A stretch of DNA of 64,000 nt from Xenorhabdus yunnanensis (GTDB lineage Bacteria > Pseudomonadota > Gammaproteobacteria > Enterobacterales > Enterobacteriaceae). The first letter of the stretch is position 1; every line of letters starts with the position of its first letter. Location: positions 33,268 to 97,267 of the forward strand of contig NZ_JAQRFI010000012.1 in the NCBI RefSeq assembly GCF_028598805.1. Direction: 5' to 3'. The translations under genes were made by a program, and so were the position numbers. Of this stretch, positions 34,151-45,253 are shown piece by piece. The notes beneath the pieces were generated by a model, which worked only from the letters and a program-made list of their open reading frames with translations, made no database searches and was not told where the DNA came from.

Positions 34151-36499
34151 TTAACGTTTTTTATTAAAAGCAGCAGCCAGTGCATCACTCATGGCGCTGT
34201 TGGCTAAAGATGCAGAACCTGAACGCGAATTATGGCGGTTTCTGCCATTGCCGTTGCGATTATTGCGACCCTGATCATGGCGATCCTGACGGTTGTCACC
34301 TTGAGTCCGGCGTGCCTGAGTTTCACCCGGTTGCTCATCAAGACGCATGGTTAGTGCAATACGTTTGCGGTTAAGGTCAACATCCATCACTTTCACTTTC
34401 ACGATGTCGCCTGTTTTGACCACAGTGTGTGGGTTCTCTACAAAACGATCGGACAGTGAGGAAATATGAACCAAACCATCCTGATGGACACCAATGTCCA
34501 CGAATGCACCGAAATTAGTCACGTTAGTCACGGTGCCTTCCAGAATCATACCCGTTTGCAGGTCTTTCATGGTTTCAACACCATCGGCAAATGTGGCCGT
34601 CTTGAATTCAGGGCGTGGATCGCGACCCGGTTTTTCCAGCTCTTTCAGAATATCGGTGACGGTCGGGATACCGAATTTTTCTGTTGTGAAATCCTGAGCA
34701 TTCAAATTACGCAGGGTAGCAGGATTGCCCATCAAGTCAGGCAGGGCCTGCTCGATTGCTGTCAGGATTTTCTCAACCACAGGATAGGTTTCCGGGTGAA
34801 CCGTTGAAGCATCCAGCGGGTTATCACCCTGATTGATACGCAGGAAGCCAGCACATTGCAGGAAGGCTTTCGGCCCCAGACGATGGACTTTCAGCAGTTC
34901 GTCACGGTTATTGAAACGGCCGTTTTCATCACGCCAGTTAACAACATTTTGGGCAACGGCACGGCTCAGGCCTGCAACGCGGGTCAGCAAGGCGACAGAA
35001 GCTGTGTTCAGGTCAACACCGACGCCGTTTACACAGTCTTCAACCACGTTGTCCAGTTTTTTGGCAAGCTGGATCTGACTAACATCATGCTGGTATTGAC
35101 CAACACCGATAGATTTTGGTTCGATTTTCACCAGCTCAGCCAGTGGATCTTGCAGGCGGCGAGCGATGGAAACAGCTCCACGCAGGGAGACATCCAGATC
35201 AGGGAATTCTTGTGCAGCCAATTCAGAAGCGGAGTAAACGGAGGCTCCTGCCTCGCTGACGATGACTTTCTGTGCCGTGACGTCAGGATACTGTTTCTGG
35301 ATATTAGCGAAGAAACGTTCTGTTTCACGGGATGCAGTACCATTACCAATGGCGACTAATTCCACCTGATGTTTGGTGCACAGAGCTGCGACGGTTGCAG
35401 CTGCTTTGTTTTCCTGCCCGGTGTGCGGATAAATGGTATCGGTGGCAATCAGTTTGCCAGTTGCATCAACAACGGCGACTTTTACCCCGGTACGCAAGCC
35501 CGGGTCCAGTCCCATTGTTGCGCGCATACCGGCAGGCGCAGCCATCAGCAGATCATGCAGGTTACGGGCGAATACGTTGATGGCTTCATCTTCGGCTTTC
35601 TCGCGCAGTGTGCCCATCAGTTCGGTTTCCAGATGCAGCAGCACTTTGATGCGCCATGTCCAGTTCACCACGGCTTTGCGCCAGTTGTCAGCAGGTGCAT
35701 TGTTCAGGCGCAGGTTAAGGTGATCGGTAATAATTTGCTCGCAATAGCTCTCTTTTGGGGCTTCCTCAAACTGAGGGTCGGCATTCAAAGACAGTTGCAG
35801 GATACCTTCATTGCGTCCACGGAACATGGCAAGAGCACGGTGGGAGGGAACAGCTGCGATAGCTTCGTGGTGATCGAAATAATCGCTGAACTTGGCACCT
35901 TCTTCTTCTTTGCCTTCGACAACTTTGGCGACCAGATGGGCATTTTTCCATAGATATTCACGCACTTTCGCCAGCAAAGTCGCATCTTCGGCGAAACGCT
36001 CCATCAGGATATAACGTGCGCCATCCAATGCCGCTTTGGTATCAGCAACACCTTTGTCTGCATCAACATAGGCCGCCGCCGCCAGTTCAGGCTCTTGTTG
36101 CGGATCTTGCCACAGCAGATCAGCCAGAGGTTCCAATCCGGCTTCAATAGCTGTTTGTCCGCGGGTACGGCGTTTAGGTTTATAAGGTAGATACAGGTCT
36201 TCCAATTCGGTTTTGCTTTGCGTGGCATTAATCGCTTCTGCAAGCTCAACGGTTAACTTTCCCTGCTCCTCAATCGATTTCAGAATAGTCTGACGGCGGT
36301 TGGACAGTTCGCGCAGATAACCGAGGCGGCTTTCGAGCTGGCGGAGCTGCGTGTCATCCAGACCACCGGTGGCCTCTTTACGGTAACGGGCGATAAAGGG
36401 AACCGTATTTCCCTCATCGAGCAGAGTAATGGCGGCTAGGACTTGCTGTGGTTGAGCCTGTAGCTCACCGGCAATGATTCGACTTAAAGATTCATTCAT
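34151..36499 (-). CDS. tex: Tex, S1-domain transcription accessory protein
   Basis: A 782-residue RNA- and DNA-binding protein nearly co-linear with E. coli Tex (YhgF). Blocks are [50 protein letters not shown] (YqgF/RuvC-like), VNLNTASV-type helix-hairpin-helix ([19 protein letters not shown]), and a C-terminal S1 domain ([20 protein letters not shown]) ending in a basic, low-complexity tail. The start is uncertain: ATG 36499 aligns with the E. coli start, while ATG 36538 would add 13 residues; neither has a good ribosome site. Divergent from greB. Confidence 0.95.
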   Translation of the reverse strand: MNESLSRIIAGELQAQPQQVLAAITLLDEGNTVPFIARYRKEATGGLDDTQLRQLESRLGYLRELSNRRQTILKSIEEQGKLTVELAEAINATQSKTELEDLYLPYKPKRRTRGQTAIEAGLEPLADLLWQDPQQEPELAAAAYVDADKGVADTKAALDGARYILMERFAEDATLLAKVREYLWKNAHLVAKVVEGKEEEGAKFSDYFDHHEAIAAVPSHRALAMFRGRNEGILQLSLNADPQFEEAPKESYCEQIITDHLNLRLNNAPADNWRKAVVNWTWRIKVLLHLETELMGTLREKAEDEAINVFARNLHDLLMAAPAGMRATMGLDPGLRTGVKVAVVDATGKLIATDTIYPHTGQENKAAATVAALCTKHQVELVAIGNGTASRETERFFANIQKQYPDVTAQKVIVSEAGASVYSASELAAQEFPDLDVSLRGAVSIARRLQDPLAELVKIEPKSIGVGQYQHDVSQIQLAKKLDNVVEDCVNGVGVDLNTASVALLTRVAGLSRAVAQNVVNWRDENGRFNNRDELLKVHRLGPKAFLQCAGFLRINQGDNPLDASTVHPETYPVVEKILTAIEQALPDLMGNPATLRNLNAQDFTTEKFGIPTVTDILKELEKPGRDPRPEFKTATFADGVETMKDLQTGMILEGTVTNVTNFGAFVDIGVHQDGLVHISSLSDRFVENPHTVVKTGDIVKVKVMDVDLNRKRIALTMRLDEQPGETQARRTQGDNRQDRHDQGRNNRNGNGRNRHNSRSGSASLANSAMSDALAAAFNKKR

Positions 36500-36684
36500 G
36501 GTCTGTTTTTCTTCAACTTTCTTGGCGTCTGTAGACATCCTGAGACATCATCAGACAGAGCCGGATAAAATCAAATTTCACCTGAAACAATATCGGCATG
36601 GTTCAAACTGGCTCCATTTATACGTGCTGAGAGCGATAATTTCCAGTTTAGCGCGATATTTCGGTCATGTTGCGACAGAATTCA

Positions 36685-36728
36685 TCGAATATCTTCTGGA
36701 TTAAGATCGAATGTCTTCTGGATTAAGA
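36685..36728. repeat. Two 22-bp tandem repeats in the tex-greB intergenic region
   Basis: tcgaatatcttctggattaa... (36685-36706) is repeated at 36707-36728 with one substitution. It lies 45 bases before greB, within the likely greB promoter, so a duplicated promoter element is possible. Confidence 0.85.
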
Positions 36729-36772
36729 TATAGTATTTCGCCATTAATCATCTTTTCTCAAGTGAGTTTTTT

Positions 36773-37255
36773 ATGGCCAAGAGTAACTATATTACCCGAG
36801 AAGGTTGGCATTCGCTTGATCAGGAACTGAAATATCTCTGGAAAATTGAACGCCCTAAAGTCACTCAGTCTGTTTCAGATGCTGCTGCGTTAGGGGATCG
36901 TTCAGAGAATGCAGAGTACATTTATGGTAAAAAAAGATTAAGAGAAATTGACCGTCGTGTGCGCTTTTTGTCCAAGCGTCTGGATGTATTGCAAATTGTC
37001 GATCCTGATCCGCGACAAGAAGGAAAAGTCTTTTTTGGGGCATGGGTAAAAGTTGAAAACGAGAAAGAAGAAGAACACATTTTTCGTTTGGTGGGGCCGG
37101 ATGAGTTCGATCCTGCCAAGAAGTGGATTTCCATTGATTCTCCGGTGGCAAGGGCGCTGCTTGGTAAGCAGATTGATGATGAAGTCACGGTGATGACACC
37201 TAATGGCATGGCAACTTACTGGATACTGGAAATTGATTACCAGCCTTTGACATAA
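36773..37255 (+). CDS. greB: GreB, transcript cleavage factor
   Basis: A 160-residue GreA/GreB-type factor. An N-terminal coiled coil with LGDRSENAEYIYGKKRLREI (about 42-61) carries the acidic D-x-x-E-N tip; RRVRFLSKRLDVLQIVDP follows. A C-terminal FKBP-like domain ends in LGKQIDDEVTVMTPNG. It enters the RNA polymerase secondary channel and stimulates cleavage of backtracked RNA. In E. coli greB is co-directional with tex and divergent from ompR; here it is reversed, divergent from tex and co-directional with ompR. Confidence 0.95.
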   Translation: MAKSNYITREGWHSLDQELKYLWKIERPKVTQSVSDAAALGDRSENAEYIYGKKRLREIDRRVRFLSKRLDVLQIVDPDPRQEGKVFFGAWVKVENEKEEEHIFRLVGPDEFDPAKKWISIDSPVARALLGKQIDDEVTVMTPNGMATYWILEIDYQPLT

Positions 37256-37461
37256 GTTACAGTGATTGCGGAGCGGAAATAGGAAGAACGCGAATAGAGA
37301 TAACAATAATTGGGAGAACAAGAATAGAAAACCTAAACATAAGCAATAGTTGCCAATGCCGTGAGTGGCCTTAAAATACACGCGGCTAGTCTCTATTGAA
37401 GTATGGGTTTTCTGTGAAGGTAATGGATGTTACGGGCATGGAGCATCCTGGGAGCTGAAAC

Positions 37462-38181
37462 ATGCAAGAGAGTTATAAGATCCTTGTTGTTGATGATGAT
37501 ATGCGCTTGCGGGCGTTGTTGGAACGCTATTTGTCCGAACAGGGATTTCAAGTGCGTAGCGCAGCAAATGCAGAACAGATGGATCGTTTATTGACCAGAG
37601 AATCCATTCAATTGATTGTCCTGGATTTAATGTTGCCGGGCGAAGATGGGTTGTCTATTTGTCGAAGGTTGAGAAGTCAACATAACTCGATTCCGATTAT
37701 TATGGTGTCCGCGAAAGGAGAAGAGGTTGATCGGATTGTTGGTCTTGAAATTGGCGCTGATGATTATCTTGCCAAGCCTTTTAACCCGCGTGAATTATTG
37801 GCACGCATGCGTGCTGTCTTGCGGCGACAGACACATGAATTGCCGGGAGCGCCGGCATCAGATGATGCGGTGATTAATTTCGGGAAATTTAAACTTGATC
37901 TCGGAACACGTGAAATGTTTCACCAAGATGAGTTGTTGCCTTTGACCAGTGGGGAGTTTTCCGTGCTGAAAGTGTTGGTTTCTCATCCTCGGGAGCCATT
38001 ATCACGGGATAAATTGATGAGCTTGGCTCGGGGACGAGAATATGGCGCAATGGAGCGTTCCATTGATGTACAGGTTTCCCGCCTGCGTCGCCTGATTGAA
38101 GAAGATCCTGCCCATCCGCGTTATATCCAGACGGTTTGGGGATTGGGATACGTTTTTGTCCCTGATGGAAGCAAGGTATGA
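37462..38181 (+). CDS. ompR: OmpR, response regulator
   Basis: A 239-residue regulator with a receiver domain (phosphorylated Asp55 in [11 protein letters not shown], acidic pocket VVDDDMRL at 9-16, Lys in [11 protein letters not shown]) and a C-terminal winged helix ([20 protein letters not shown], then [30 protein letters not shown]). It controls porin and other genes in response to osmolarity. A GGGAG ribosome site precedes the ATG. The stop overlaps envZ as ATGA, so sensor and regulator are co-translated. Confidence 0.97.
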   Translation: MQESYKILVVDDDMRLRALLERYLSEQGFQVRSAANAEQMDRLLTRESIQLIVLDLMLPGEDGLSICRRLRSQHNSIPIIMVSAKGEEVDRIVGLEIGADDYLAKPFNPRELLARMRAVLRRQTHELPGAPASDDAVINFGKFKLDLGTREMFHQDELLPLTSGEFSVLKVLVSHPREPLSRDKLMSLARGREYGAMERSIDVQVSRLRRLIEEDPAHPRYIQTVWGLGYVFVPDGSKV

Positions 38182-39305
38182 AAAAGCCTTGGGTTTCCTA
38201 TGTCCTGTACCTGATGCTGGGCAGCCTGCTGTTCAGCTCTCTGATCACCTTATTGCTGGTGATGTTCGAAAGACTCTCTTTCAGCGTGATATTTCCTTAT
38301 CTCTTTATAAGTATCTTTGTGGTGGGACTATCATTATTCGCGGTGTTCCGGCGGTATTTCGCTATCTCAAAACGCACATTGAAAGCCATGCAAAAAGCAG
38401 TCATTGACATGGAAAAAGGAAGAAAAGTATCTCCGTTGCCTGAAAAGGGAACTCCCGCCATCCGTTCCGTTATTAGAGCACTCAACCAATTGTCGGTAGC
38501 GCTGAAATCACAGGAAAATGATCGGATGATACTGATGGCTGGAGTGAGTCATGATTTGCGCACTCCGCTTACTCGTATTCGTCTGGCGATGGAAATGATG
38601 GAAGGAAAAGATGATTTTCTGACAGAATCTATCCATCGGGATATTGAAGAATGCAATATCATGATTGATCAGTTCATTGATTATCAGCGGGCGGGGCAGG
38701 ATATGCCATTCACATGCTGTGAATTGAATGAGCTGCTTGAAGAAGTGATTGAGGCAGAACAACGTTGTATGTCAAATGTAGACAATATGACAGATAGAGA
38801 TATCGAGAATCGCTTATCTAAAGATCCGATTTTTATTTTAGCTCATCCCCTTTCCATCAAGCGTGTATTGGTCAATATGTTCACTAATGCCCGGCGTTAT
38901 GGCAATGGATGGATTCGAATCAGTAGCGGCTCAACAAAAAAATTTGGCTGGTTTCAGGTTGAGGATAACGGCACTGGAATAACGAAAGAAGAAGCCACGA
39001 TTTTGTTCCAGCCCTTTAAGCAAGGAATTCGGGCTAGCGGCATCTGTAGTAATGGTGGAGTGAGTAATGGTGGAGTGAGTAATGGTGGAGTGAGTAATGG
39101 TGGCGTGGGGTTGGGGCTTGCGATCATCCACCGGATCATTTGTATCCACGGTGGGAGTATTCAGGTGGGAAGCAGTGAAAAAGCGGGGCTATCCATTCGC
39201 GTATATATTCCATTGAGTGCAGCATTGAGTACGTCATTGAAAATGCAAAAATTGAAAGTGCAAAATAAGGTCTTGCCGAAACGTTCTGTCATAAAAATGT
39301 CATAA
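38178..39305 (+). CDS. envZ: EnvZ, osmosensor histidine kinase lacking most of the periplasmic domain
   Basis: A 375-residue kinase against about 450 in E. coli. Two membrane segments (about 8-30 and 36-57) are separated by only a few residues, so the periplasmic sensor loop is essentially absent, as reported for X. nematophila EnvZ. Then follow a HAMP-like linker, the H box [20 protein letters not shown] with His125, an N box ([12 protein letters not shown]), G1 (VEDNGTGI), F (LFQPFKQG) and G2 (GVGLGLAI). Between F and G2 the ATP lid carries four copies of SNGGV from a 15-bp tandem repeat. The C-terminus ends in a basic tail whose last codons coincide with a Pho box. Likely active: all catalytic boxes are intact. 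Confidence 0.95.
   Translation: MKKPWVSYVLYLMLGSLLFSSLITLLLVMFERLSFSVIFPYLFISIFVVGLSLFAVFRRYFAISKRTLKAMQKAVIDMEKGRKVSPLPEKGTPAIRSVIRALNQLSVALKSQENDRMILMAGVSHDLRTPLTRIRLAMEMMEGKDDFLTESIHRDIEECNIMIDQFIDYQRAGQDMPFTCCELNELLEEVIEAEQRCMSNVDNMTDRDIENRLSKDPIFILAHPLSIKRVLVNMFTNARRYGNGWIRISSGSTKKFGWFQVEDNGTGITKEEATILFQPFKQGIRASGICSNGGVSNGGVSNGGVSNGGVGLGLAIIHRIICIHGGSIQVGSSEKAGLSIRVYIPLSAALSTSLKMQKLKVQNKVLPKRSVIKMS
39048..39107 (+). repeat. Four tandem 15-bp repeats in the ATP-lid region of envZ
   Basis: agtaatggtggagtg occurs at 39048-39062, 39063-39077 and 39078-39092 without change and at 39093-39107 with one substitution (g to c). Each unit encodes SNGGV, and the last one runs into the G2 glycine motif. 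Repeat number can change by slippage without frameshift. Confidence 0.95.
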
Positions 39306-39325
39306 TTCATACATTGTATTGTCAT
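39286..39325 (+). promoter_or_regulatory. Pho box array upstream of pstS, overlapping the envZ 3' end
   Basis: CTGTCATAAAAATGTCAT (39286-39303) is a good PhoB site: two TGTCAT heptamers 11 bp apart. A third, TTGTCAT, lies at 39319-39325, in the same 11-bp phase with one weak unit skipped. The first box overlaps the last six codons and the stop of envZ. Phosphate-starvation control of pstSCAB-phoU is expected. Confidence 0.8.
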
Positions 39326-39435
39326 TGAATTCACTTACTTTCCTTCATGATTCATTTTTTAACCTAAAAATCAAATTGTCAGCCATGCTTGGCATTTATT
39401 TTTAATTAATGATGCGTATCCCAGTAGGAGGGAGT

Positions 39436-40476
39436 ATGAAATCAATGCGTACCACCGTGGCGAGCATCATGGTCGCTGTATTTGCCATGACATCCCTGTC
39501 TTCAGTTGCTGCCACCAGCTTGACGGGGGCAGGTGCGACATTTCCAGCACCGATATATACCAAGTGGGCAGATTCTTATCAGAAAGAAACTGGCAATAAA
39601 ATCAATTATCAAGGCATCGGTTCTTCTGGTGGTGTAAAACAGATTATTGCCAATACTGTTGATTTTGGCGCATCTGATGCCCCTCTTGCTGATGAAAAAT
39701 TGGCGGCTGATGGACTATTTCAGTTCCCGACGGTAATCGGTGGTATTGTGCTGGTGGTGAACATTTCCGGTGTTAAATCTGGTCAGTTAGTTCTGGATGG
39801 TAAAACCCTTGGTGACATTTATCTGGGGAATATCAAGAAATGGAATGACCCCGAGATTGCAAAACTGAACCCAAATATCAAACTGCCGGATCAAAACATT
39901 GCCGTGGTTCGTCGTGCCGATGGATCAGGGACTTCCTACGTTTTCACGAGTTATTTATCTAAAGTTAACAACGATTGGAAACAAAAAGTCGGGGCAGGCA
40001 CGACCGTCAAATGGCCAACCGGGTTAGGCGGTAAAGGCAATGATGGGATTGCGGCGTTTGTTCAGCGTCTGCCCGGCTCAATTGGTTATGTTGAATATGC
40101 CTATGCAAAGCAGAATAACCTTGCTTATACCAAATTAGTTTCAGCGGATGGTGCAATAGTAGCGCCTACCGCAGAAAACTTCAGTGCAGCGGCCAAAGGT
40201 GCAGATTGGAGCAGTAGCTTTGCTCAGGATCTGACAAACCAAAAAGGCGATAATGCGTGGCCAATGACTTCCACCACATTCATTCTCATCCACAAACAAC
40301 AGGCAAATGCTGCGAATGGTACTGAAGTTCTGAAATTCTTCGATTGGGCTTATGAAAAAGGCAAAAAACAGGCGCAAGATCTGGATTATGCCGCTCTGCC
40401 GAAAGAAGTGATCAGCCAGGTACATGCAGCATGGAAGAGCAACATCAAAGATAGCAGTGGCAAACCGCTATATTGA
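39436..40476 (+). CDS. pstS: PstS, periplasmic phosphate-binding protein
   Basis: A 346-residue secreted protein. A signal peptide ([20 protein letters not shown], cleavage near SSVAA) is followed by [20 protein letters not shown] and the phosphate-contacting loops [20 protein letters not shown] and [18 protein letters not shown]. It delivers inorganic phosphate to PstCA. Start ATG 39436 with GGAGGGA just upstream; an upstream ATG in frame would put nine residues before the signal peptide. First gene of pstSCAB-phoU. Confidence 0.96.
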   Translation: MKSMRTTVASIMVAVFAMTSLSSVAATSLTGAGATFPAPIYTKWADSYQKETGNKINYQGIGSSGGVKQIIANTVDFGASDAPLADEKLAADGLFQFPTVIGGIVLVVNISGVKSGQLVLDGKTLGDIYLGNIKKWNDPEIAKLNPNIKLPDQNIAVVRRADGSGTSYVFTSYLSKVNNDWKQKVGAGTTVKWPTGLGGKGNDGIAAFVQRLPGSIGYVEYAYAKQNNLAYTKLVSADGAIVAPTAENFSAAAKGADWSSSFAQDLTNQKGDNAWPMTSTTFILIHKQQANAANGTEVLKFFDWAYEKGKKQAQDLDYAALPKEVISQVHAAWKSNIKDSSGKPLY

Positions 40477-40537
40477 ACTTATGGATTGAGAATTGATGGC
40501 CTGTCTATCACCGCTGTGAATCGGCGATTATAAAATC

Positions 40538-40557
40538 TCCCCCTTTACCAAGGGGGA
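40538..40557 (+). terminator. Hairpin between pstS and pstC (attenuator)
   Basis: tccccctt (40538-40545) pairs with aaggggga (40550-40557) around a 4-nt loop. No T-run follows. It probably stabilises the pstS end of the transcript and lowers expression of the downstream transporter genes, as usual for binding-protein operons. Confidence 0.6.
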
Positions 40558-40583
40558 AATAACCCAAAATGAGAATTAAGCGT

Positions 40584-41540
40584 ATGGCCGAACGTAAAAC
40601 GGCACTGAAAGCACCGAGTAAAAATGGCGACATTATCTTCAGCGCTCTGGTTAGATTGGCGGCGTTGCTGACTTTGTTCCTGCTGGGAGGCATTATCATT
40701 TCGCTGATCATTGCTTCTTGGCCGAGTATACAAACATTTGGTTTTGCTTTCTTGTGGAACAAAGATTGGGATGCGCCTGCGGACGTGTTTGGTGCATTGG
40801 TGCCGATTTATGGCACATTGATGACTTCATTAATTGCCTTGATTATTGCGGTTCCGGTGAGTTTTGGCATTGCCCTGTTTCTGACGGAATTGTCTCCGAA
40901 TTGGTTGAAACGTCCGTTGGGCGTGGCTATTGAGCTATTGGCAGCGATCCCCAGTATCGTTTATGGCATGTGGGGGCTGTTTGTTTTTGCTCCATTATTT
41001 GCCACGTATTTCCAGCAACCCGTCGGTAATGTGCTCTCGAGCCTTCCCATCGTGGGAGAGTTGTTCTCCGGCCCAGCCTTTGGTATTGGCATTCTGACGG
41101 CAGGTGTCATTCTTGCCATCATGATTATTCCTTATATCGCTTCTGTAATGCGTGATGTGTTTGAACAAACCCCCGTGATGATGAAAGAGTCTGCCTATGG
41201 TATCGGTTGTACAACATGGGAAGTGATTTGGCATATCGTCTTGCCTTATACCAAGAATGGTGTGATTGGTGGCGTAATGTTGGGTCTTGGTCGGGCATTG
41301 GGAGAAACAATGGCTGTCACCTTTATTATTGGTAATACCTACCAATTGGATAGCTTGTCTCTGTACATGCCGGGGAACAGTATCACCTCCGCGTTGGCGA
41401 ATGAATTTGCTGAGGCTGAATCTGGCTTGCATACCGCCGCATTGATGGAACTGGGGCTGATTTTGTTTGTAATCACCTTTATTGTGTTGGCGTTGTCGAA
41501 GTTGATGATTCTGCGTCTGGCAAAAAATGAGGGGCGCTGA
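40584..41540 (+). CDS. pstC: PstC, phosphate ABC transporter permease
   Basis: A 318-residue inner-membrane permease with six membrane segments. The cytoplasmic EAA loop ([20 protein letters not shown]) contacts Pst[16 protein letters not shown] and [20 protein letters not shown] match E. coli PstC. I chose ATG 40584 because [16 protein letters not shown] aligns with the E. coli N-terminus; ATG 40569 is an alternative. Its stop precedes the pstA start by one base. Confidence 0.95.
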   Translation: MAERKTALKAPSKNGDIIFSALVRLAALLTLFLLGGIIISLIIASWPSIQTFGFAFLWNKDWDAPADVFGALVPIYGTLMTSLIALIIAVPVSFGIALFLTELSPNWLKRPLGVAIELLAAIPSIVYGMWGLFVFAPLFATYFQQPVGNVLSSLPIVGELFSGPAFGIGILTAGVILAIMIIPYIASVMRDVFEQTPVMMKESAYGIGCTTWEVIWHIVLPYTKNGVIGGVMLGLGRALGETMAVTFIIGNTYQLDSLSLYMPGNSITSALANEFAEAESGLHTAALMELGLILFVITFIVLALSKLMILRLAKNEGR

Positions 41541-41541
41541 G

Positions 41542-42450
41542 ATGACAACCATCAATAAGCAACCATCACGTTTAGTTGGTGGAGTTAGCGAAGCGGACAT
41601 GAAAAGCCGCCGCCGCATGCAATCATGGCGTCGCCAGAAAAATCGGTTGGCCCTGATGTTATCCATGGCGACGATGGCATTCGGTTTATTCTGGCTGAGT
41701 TGGATTTTAATCTCCACCGTGACTAAAGGCATCGATGGTATGTCTTTGGCGTTGTTTACTGAAATGACGCCACCACCCAATACAGAAGGCGGAGGGCTGG
41801 CAAACGCCATTGTTGGTAGTGGCTTGCTGATCTTCTGGGCGACGGTATTTGGTACGCCGTTAGGGATTATGGCGGGGATTTATCTGGCGGAATATGGTCG
41901 CCGTTCATGGCTGGCAGAAATTATTCGCTTTATAAATGACATCCTGCTTTCAGCACCTTCGATTGTTGTCGGGTTGTTTGTCTACACGGTTGTGGTAGCG
42001 AAAGTGCAACACTTTTCCGGTTGGGCAGGGGTAATTGCTCTGGCGTTGTTGCAGATCCCCATTGTTATTCGTACGACGGAGAACATGCTGAAACTGGTGC
42101 CGGATAACCTGCGCGAAGCTGCTTATGCACTGGGAACACCAAAATGGAAAATGATCTCAGCCATTACGTTGAAGGCGTCGGTATCAGGCATTATTACCGG
42201 GGTATTGCTGGCGATTGCCCGTATCGCAGGTGAAACGGCTCCACTGCTGTTCACTTCGCTTTCCAATCAGTTCTGGAGCACCGATCTCAGCCAGCCGATT
42301 GCAAATTTACCTGTCACTATTTTCAAGTTTGCCATGAGTCCATTTGCTGACTGGCAACAGCTGGCATGGGCGGGCGTATTGCTGATCACTCTGTGCGTCC
42401 TGTTGATTAACATTGTGGCGCGTGCGCTGTTTGCGAAGAAAAAGCACTAA
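41542..42450 (+). CDS. pstA: PstA, phosphate ABC transporter permease
   Basis: A 302-residue permease partner of PstC. An N-terminal basic stretch ([14 protein letters not shown]) precedes the first membrane helix. The EAA loop is [20 protein letters not shown], and [20 protein letters not shown] and [20 protein letters not shown] are diagnostic. The ATG at 41542 follows the pstC stop by one base. An upstream in-frame start overlapping pstC is less likely. Confidence 0.95.
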   Translation: MTTINKQPSRLVGGVSEADMKSRRRMQSWRRQKNRLALMLSMATMAFGLFWLSWILISTVTKGIDGMSLALFTEMTPPPNTEGGGLANAIVGSGLLIFWATVFGTPLGIMAGIYLAEYGRRSWLAEIIRFINDILLSAPSIVVGLFVYTVVVAKVQHFSGWAGVIALALLQIPIVIRTTENMLKLVPDNLREAAYALGTPKWKMISAITLKASVSGIITGVLLAIARIAGETAPLLFTSLSNQFWSTDLSQPIANLPVTIFKFAMSPFADWQQLAWAGVLLITLCVLLINIVARALFAKKKH

Positions 42451-42543
42451 TATTTTTTCAAACCTGCATTTTTAACATGCCATCCCTCGATCCTTGATGA
42501 AATATTCGATGGAATAAAAGCATGAAAGGTATAAAAGAGATAA

Positions 42544-43386
<843 letters not shown>

Positions 43387-43403
43387 TATGGGGATAGCAT
43401 AAG

Positions 43404-44120
43404 ATGGACAATCTGAATCTCAGCAAACACATCTCTGGTCAGTTCACGGCTGAACTGGAGCATATTCGTACAGAATTGATGACAATGGGTGGGCTGGTGG
43501 AAGAACAGCTCAGTAAAGCAATTCTGGCGATGCACAACCAAGATGAAGTGTTGGCACGGCAAGTGATTGAAGATGATCAAAAGGTCAATATGATGGAAGT
43601 GGCGATTGATGAGGCTTGTGTCCGCATCATCGCAAAGCGCCAGCCGACAGCCAGCGACCTGCGTCTGATCATGGTTATTTCAAAAACCATTGCTGAACTG
43701 GAGCGAATTGGTGATGTTGCTAATAAGATCTGTCAGACCGCGCTTGAAAAGTTTTCACATCAACATCAATTCTTGCTGGTCAGTTTGGAAGCACTGGGGC
43801 GCCATACTATCCAAATGTTGCACGATGTGCTGGATGCTTTTGCTCGGATGGATTTGGAAGAGGCTATCCGTATCTATCGTGAAGACAAAAAAGTTGATCA
43901 GGAATATGAAAGCATTGTCCGTCAGCTAATGACTTACATGATGGAAGATCCCAGAACGATTCCGAATATTATGACGGCTCTTTTTTGTGCTCGTTCTATT
44001 GAGCGCATTGGTGACCGTTGCCAGAATATTTGTGAATTTATTTTCTATTATGTCAAAGGACAGGATTTCCGCCATGTTGGCGGTGATAAGCTGGAAAAAT
44101 TGCTTACCCAAAAAGAATAA
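43404..44120 (+). CDS. phoU: PhoU, negative regulator of the Pho system
   Basis: A 238-residue all-helical protein with two PhoU repeats, each carrying the metal-binding E/D-xxx-D type motif ([40 protein letters not shown]). It links PstSCAB to the PhoR-PhoB signal and keeps the regulon off when phosphate is plentiful. phoR-phoB are not in the window. Last gene of the operon, 17 bases after pstB. Confidence 0.96.
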   Translation: MDNLNLSKHISGQFTAELEHIRTELMTMGGLVEEQLSKAILAMHNQDEVLARQVIEDDQKVNMMEVAIDEACVRIIAKRQPTASDLRLIMVISKTIAELERIGDVANKICQTALEKFSHQHQFLLVSLEALGRHTIQMLHDVLDAFARMDLEEAIRIYREDKKVDQEYESIVRQLMTYMMEDPRTIPNIMTALFCARSIERIGDRCQNICEFIFYYVKGQDFRHVGGDKLEKLLTQKE

Positions 44121-44135
44121 TTTTTTAATCACCTG

Positions 44136-44171
44136 AAACGCTGGTGTTTTTTCTCCAGCGTTTTCTTTTTT
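44136..44171 (+). terminator. Terminator of pstSCAB-phoU
   Basis: aaacgctgg (44136-44144) pairs with ccagcgttt (44155-44163), loop 10, followed by tctttttta. It lies 15 bases after the phoU stop. Confidence 0.85.
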
Positions 44172-44279
44172 ATATTCCATATAATTATAAATATAGCATT
44201 TTATATTATTTCATGTGCTATATCGAAATTGATAGCTTTTGTTGGTCATATAAAAATTAATAATCAACAGGGGTGTACA

Positions 44280-45128
44280 ATGAAAATTCGCAATAAATCT
44301 CGCGTAACGGTGACGGCTTTGCTGACCAGCTTGGCACTGGTTTCAGGTGTGGCAAAGGCTGATAAACTTGATGATATTCAAAAAGCTGGCACGGTACGTA
44401 TTGCGGTATTTGACAGTAACCCACCATTTGGTTTTATTGATCCTCAGACGAAAAAATTGGCAGGCTATGATGTGGATATCGCCAATGAGATTGCCAATGA
44501 TTTGGGAGTAAAGTTGGAACTGCGTCCAACGAATCCAGCAAACCGAATTCCTCTGCTTTCTTCCAAGAAAATTGACTTAATTGCCGCTAATTTCACTGTC
44601 ACTGACGAACGCGCAAAACAAGTTGATTTCTCCATTCCTTATTTTGCGACTGGACAGAAATTCATTGCCCGTAAAGGTGTTCTGACCAATCCGGATGATA
44701 TTGCCAAACTACGTATTGGTGCAGATAAAGGAACTGTGCAGGAAATTACTCTGCGTGAGCGCTATCCAACAGCAAAAGTTATCTCTTATGACGATACACC
44801 GCTGGCATTTGCAGCCCTGAGAAATGGTAATGTTCAGACAATCACGCAGGATGATGCGAAATTGGTTGGCTTGCTGGCAAATGTACCGGAAGCCCAGAAA
44901 GCAGATTTTGAAATCTCACCTTTCAGCATCACCCGTGAATATCAGGCGGTAGCGGCTTCCAAAGGAGAAGGGCGACTGGTTGATGCGGTTAACCAGACCT
45001 TACTGAAATTGGAAAAAGAGGGTGAAGCAGAGAAAATCTACAACCGTTGGTTTGGCTCGGAAACTAAATCTGCCCAGCCGCGTGGTGATTTTAAATTCGC
45101 GCCATTGGACAGTCAGGCAAAACTGTAA
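44280..45128 (+). CDS. Periplasmic amino-acid-binding protein of an ABC transporter
   Basis: A 282-residue protein with a signal peptide (MKIRNKSRVTVTALLTSLAL, cleavage near VAKA-DKL). The polar-amino-acid type binding fold shows PPFGFIDPQTKKLAGYDVDI, LIAANFTVTDERAKQVDFSI and a C-terminal EKIYNRWFG. SBP family 3 members bind glutamate, aspartate, glutamine, cystine or similar. ATG 44280 has AGGGG upstream; the longer frame is not needed. The genes that follow are its two permeases. Confidence 0.9.
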   Translation: MKIRNKSRVTVTALLTSLALVSGVAKADKLDDIQKAGTVRIAVFDSNPPFGFIDPQTKKLAGYDVDIANEIANDLGVKLELRPTNPANRIPLLSSKKIDLIAANFTVTDERAKQVDFSIPYFATGQKFIARKGVLTNPDDIAKLRIGADKGTVQEITLRERYPTAKVISYDDTPLAFAALRNGNVQTITQDDAKLVGLLANVPEAQKADFEISPFSITREYQAVAASKGEGRLVDAVNQTLLKLEKEGEAEKIYNRWFGSETKSAQPRGDFKFAPLDSQAKL

Positions 45129-45193
45129 GTTAGCGGTTTCTGTTTTGTGCTGTTTTTTAAACACAGATTGATTGAAAAACAAAGACCGAAATT

Positions 45194-45213
45194 AGCCCCG
45201 TTATCTCGGGGCT
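45194..45213 (+). terminator. Leaky terminator between binding protein and permease genes
   Basis: agccccg (45194-45200) pairs with cggggct (45207-45213), loop 6. A T-rich tract (ttactgctttttt) follows. It would lower permease expression relative to the abundant binding protein. Confidence 0.7.
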
Positions 45214-45253
45214 TTACTGCTTTTTTATGCGGTGTGTTTATGCGGTGAATGAT

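Noticed and set aside
38178..39305. envZ as a pseudogene because of its short length
   Set aside because: All kinase boxes and both membrane segments are intact; absence of the periplasmic domain is a known feature of Xenorhabdus EnvZ.
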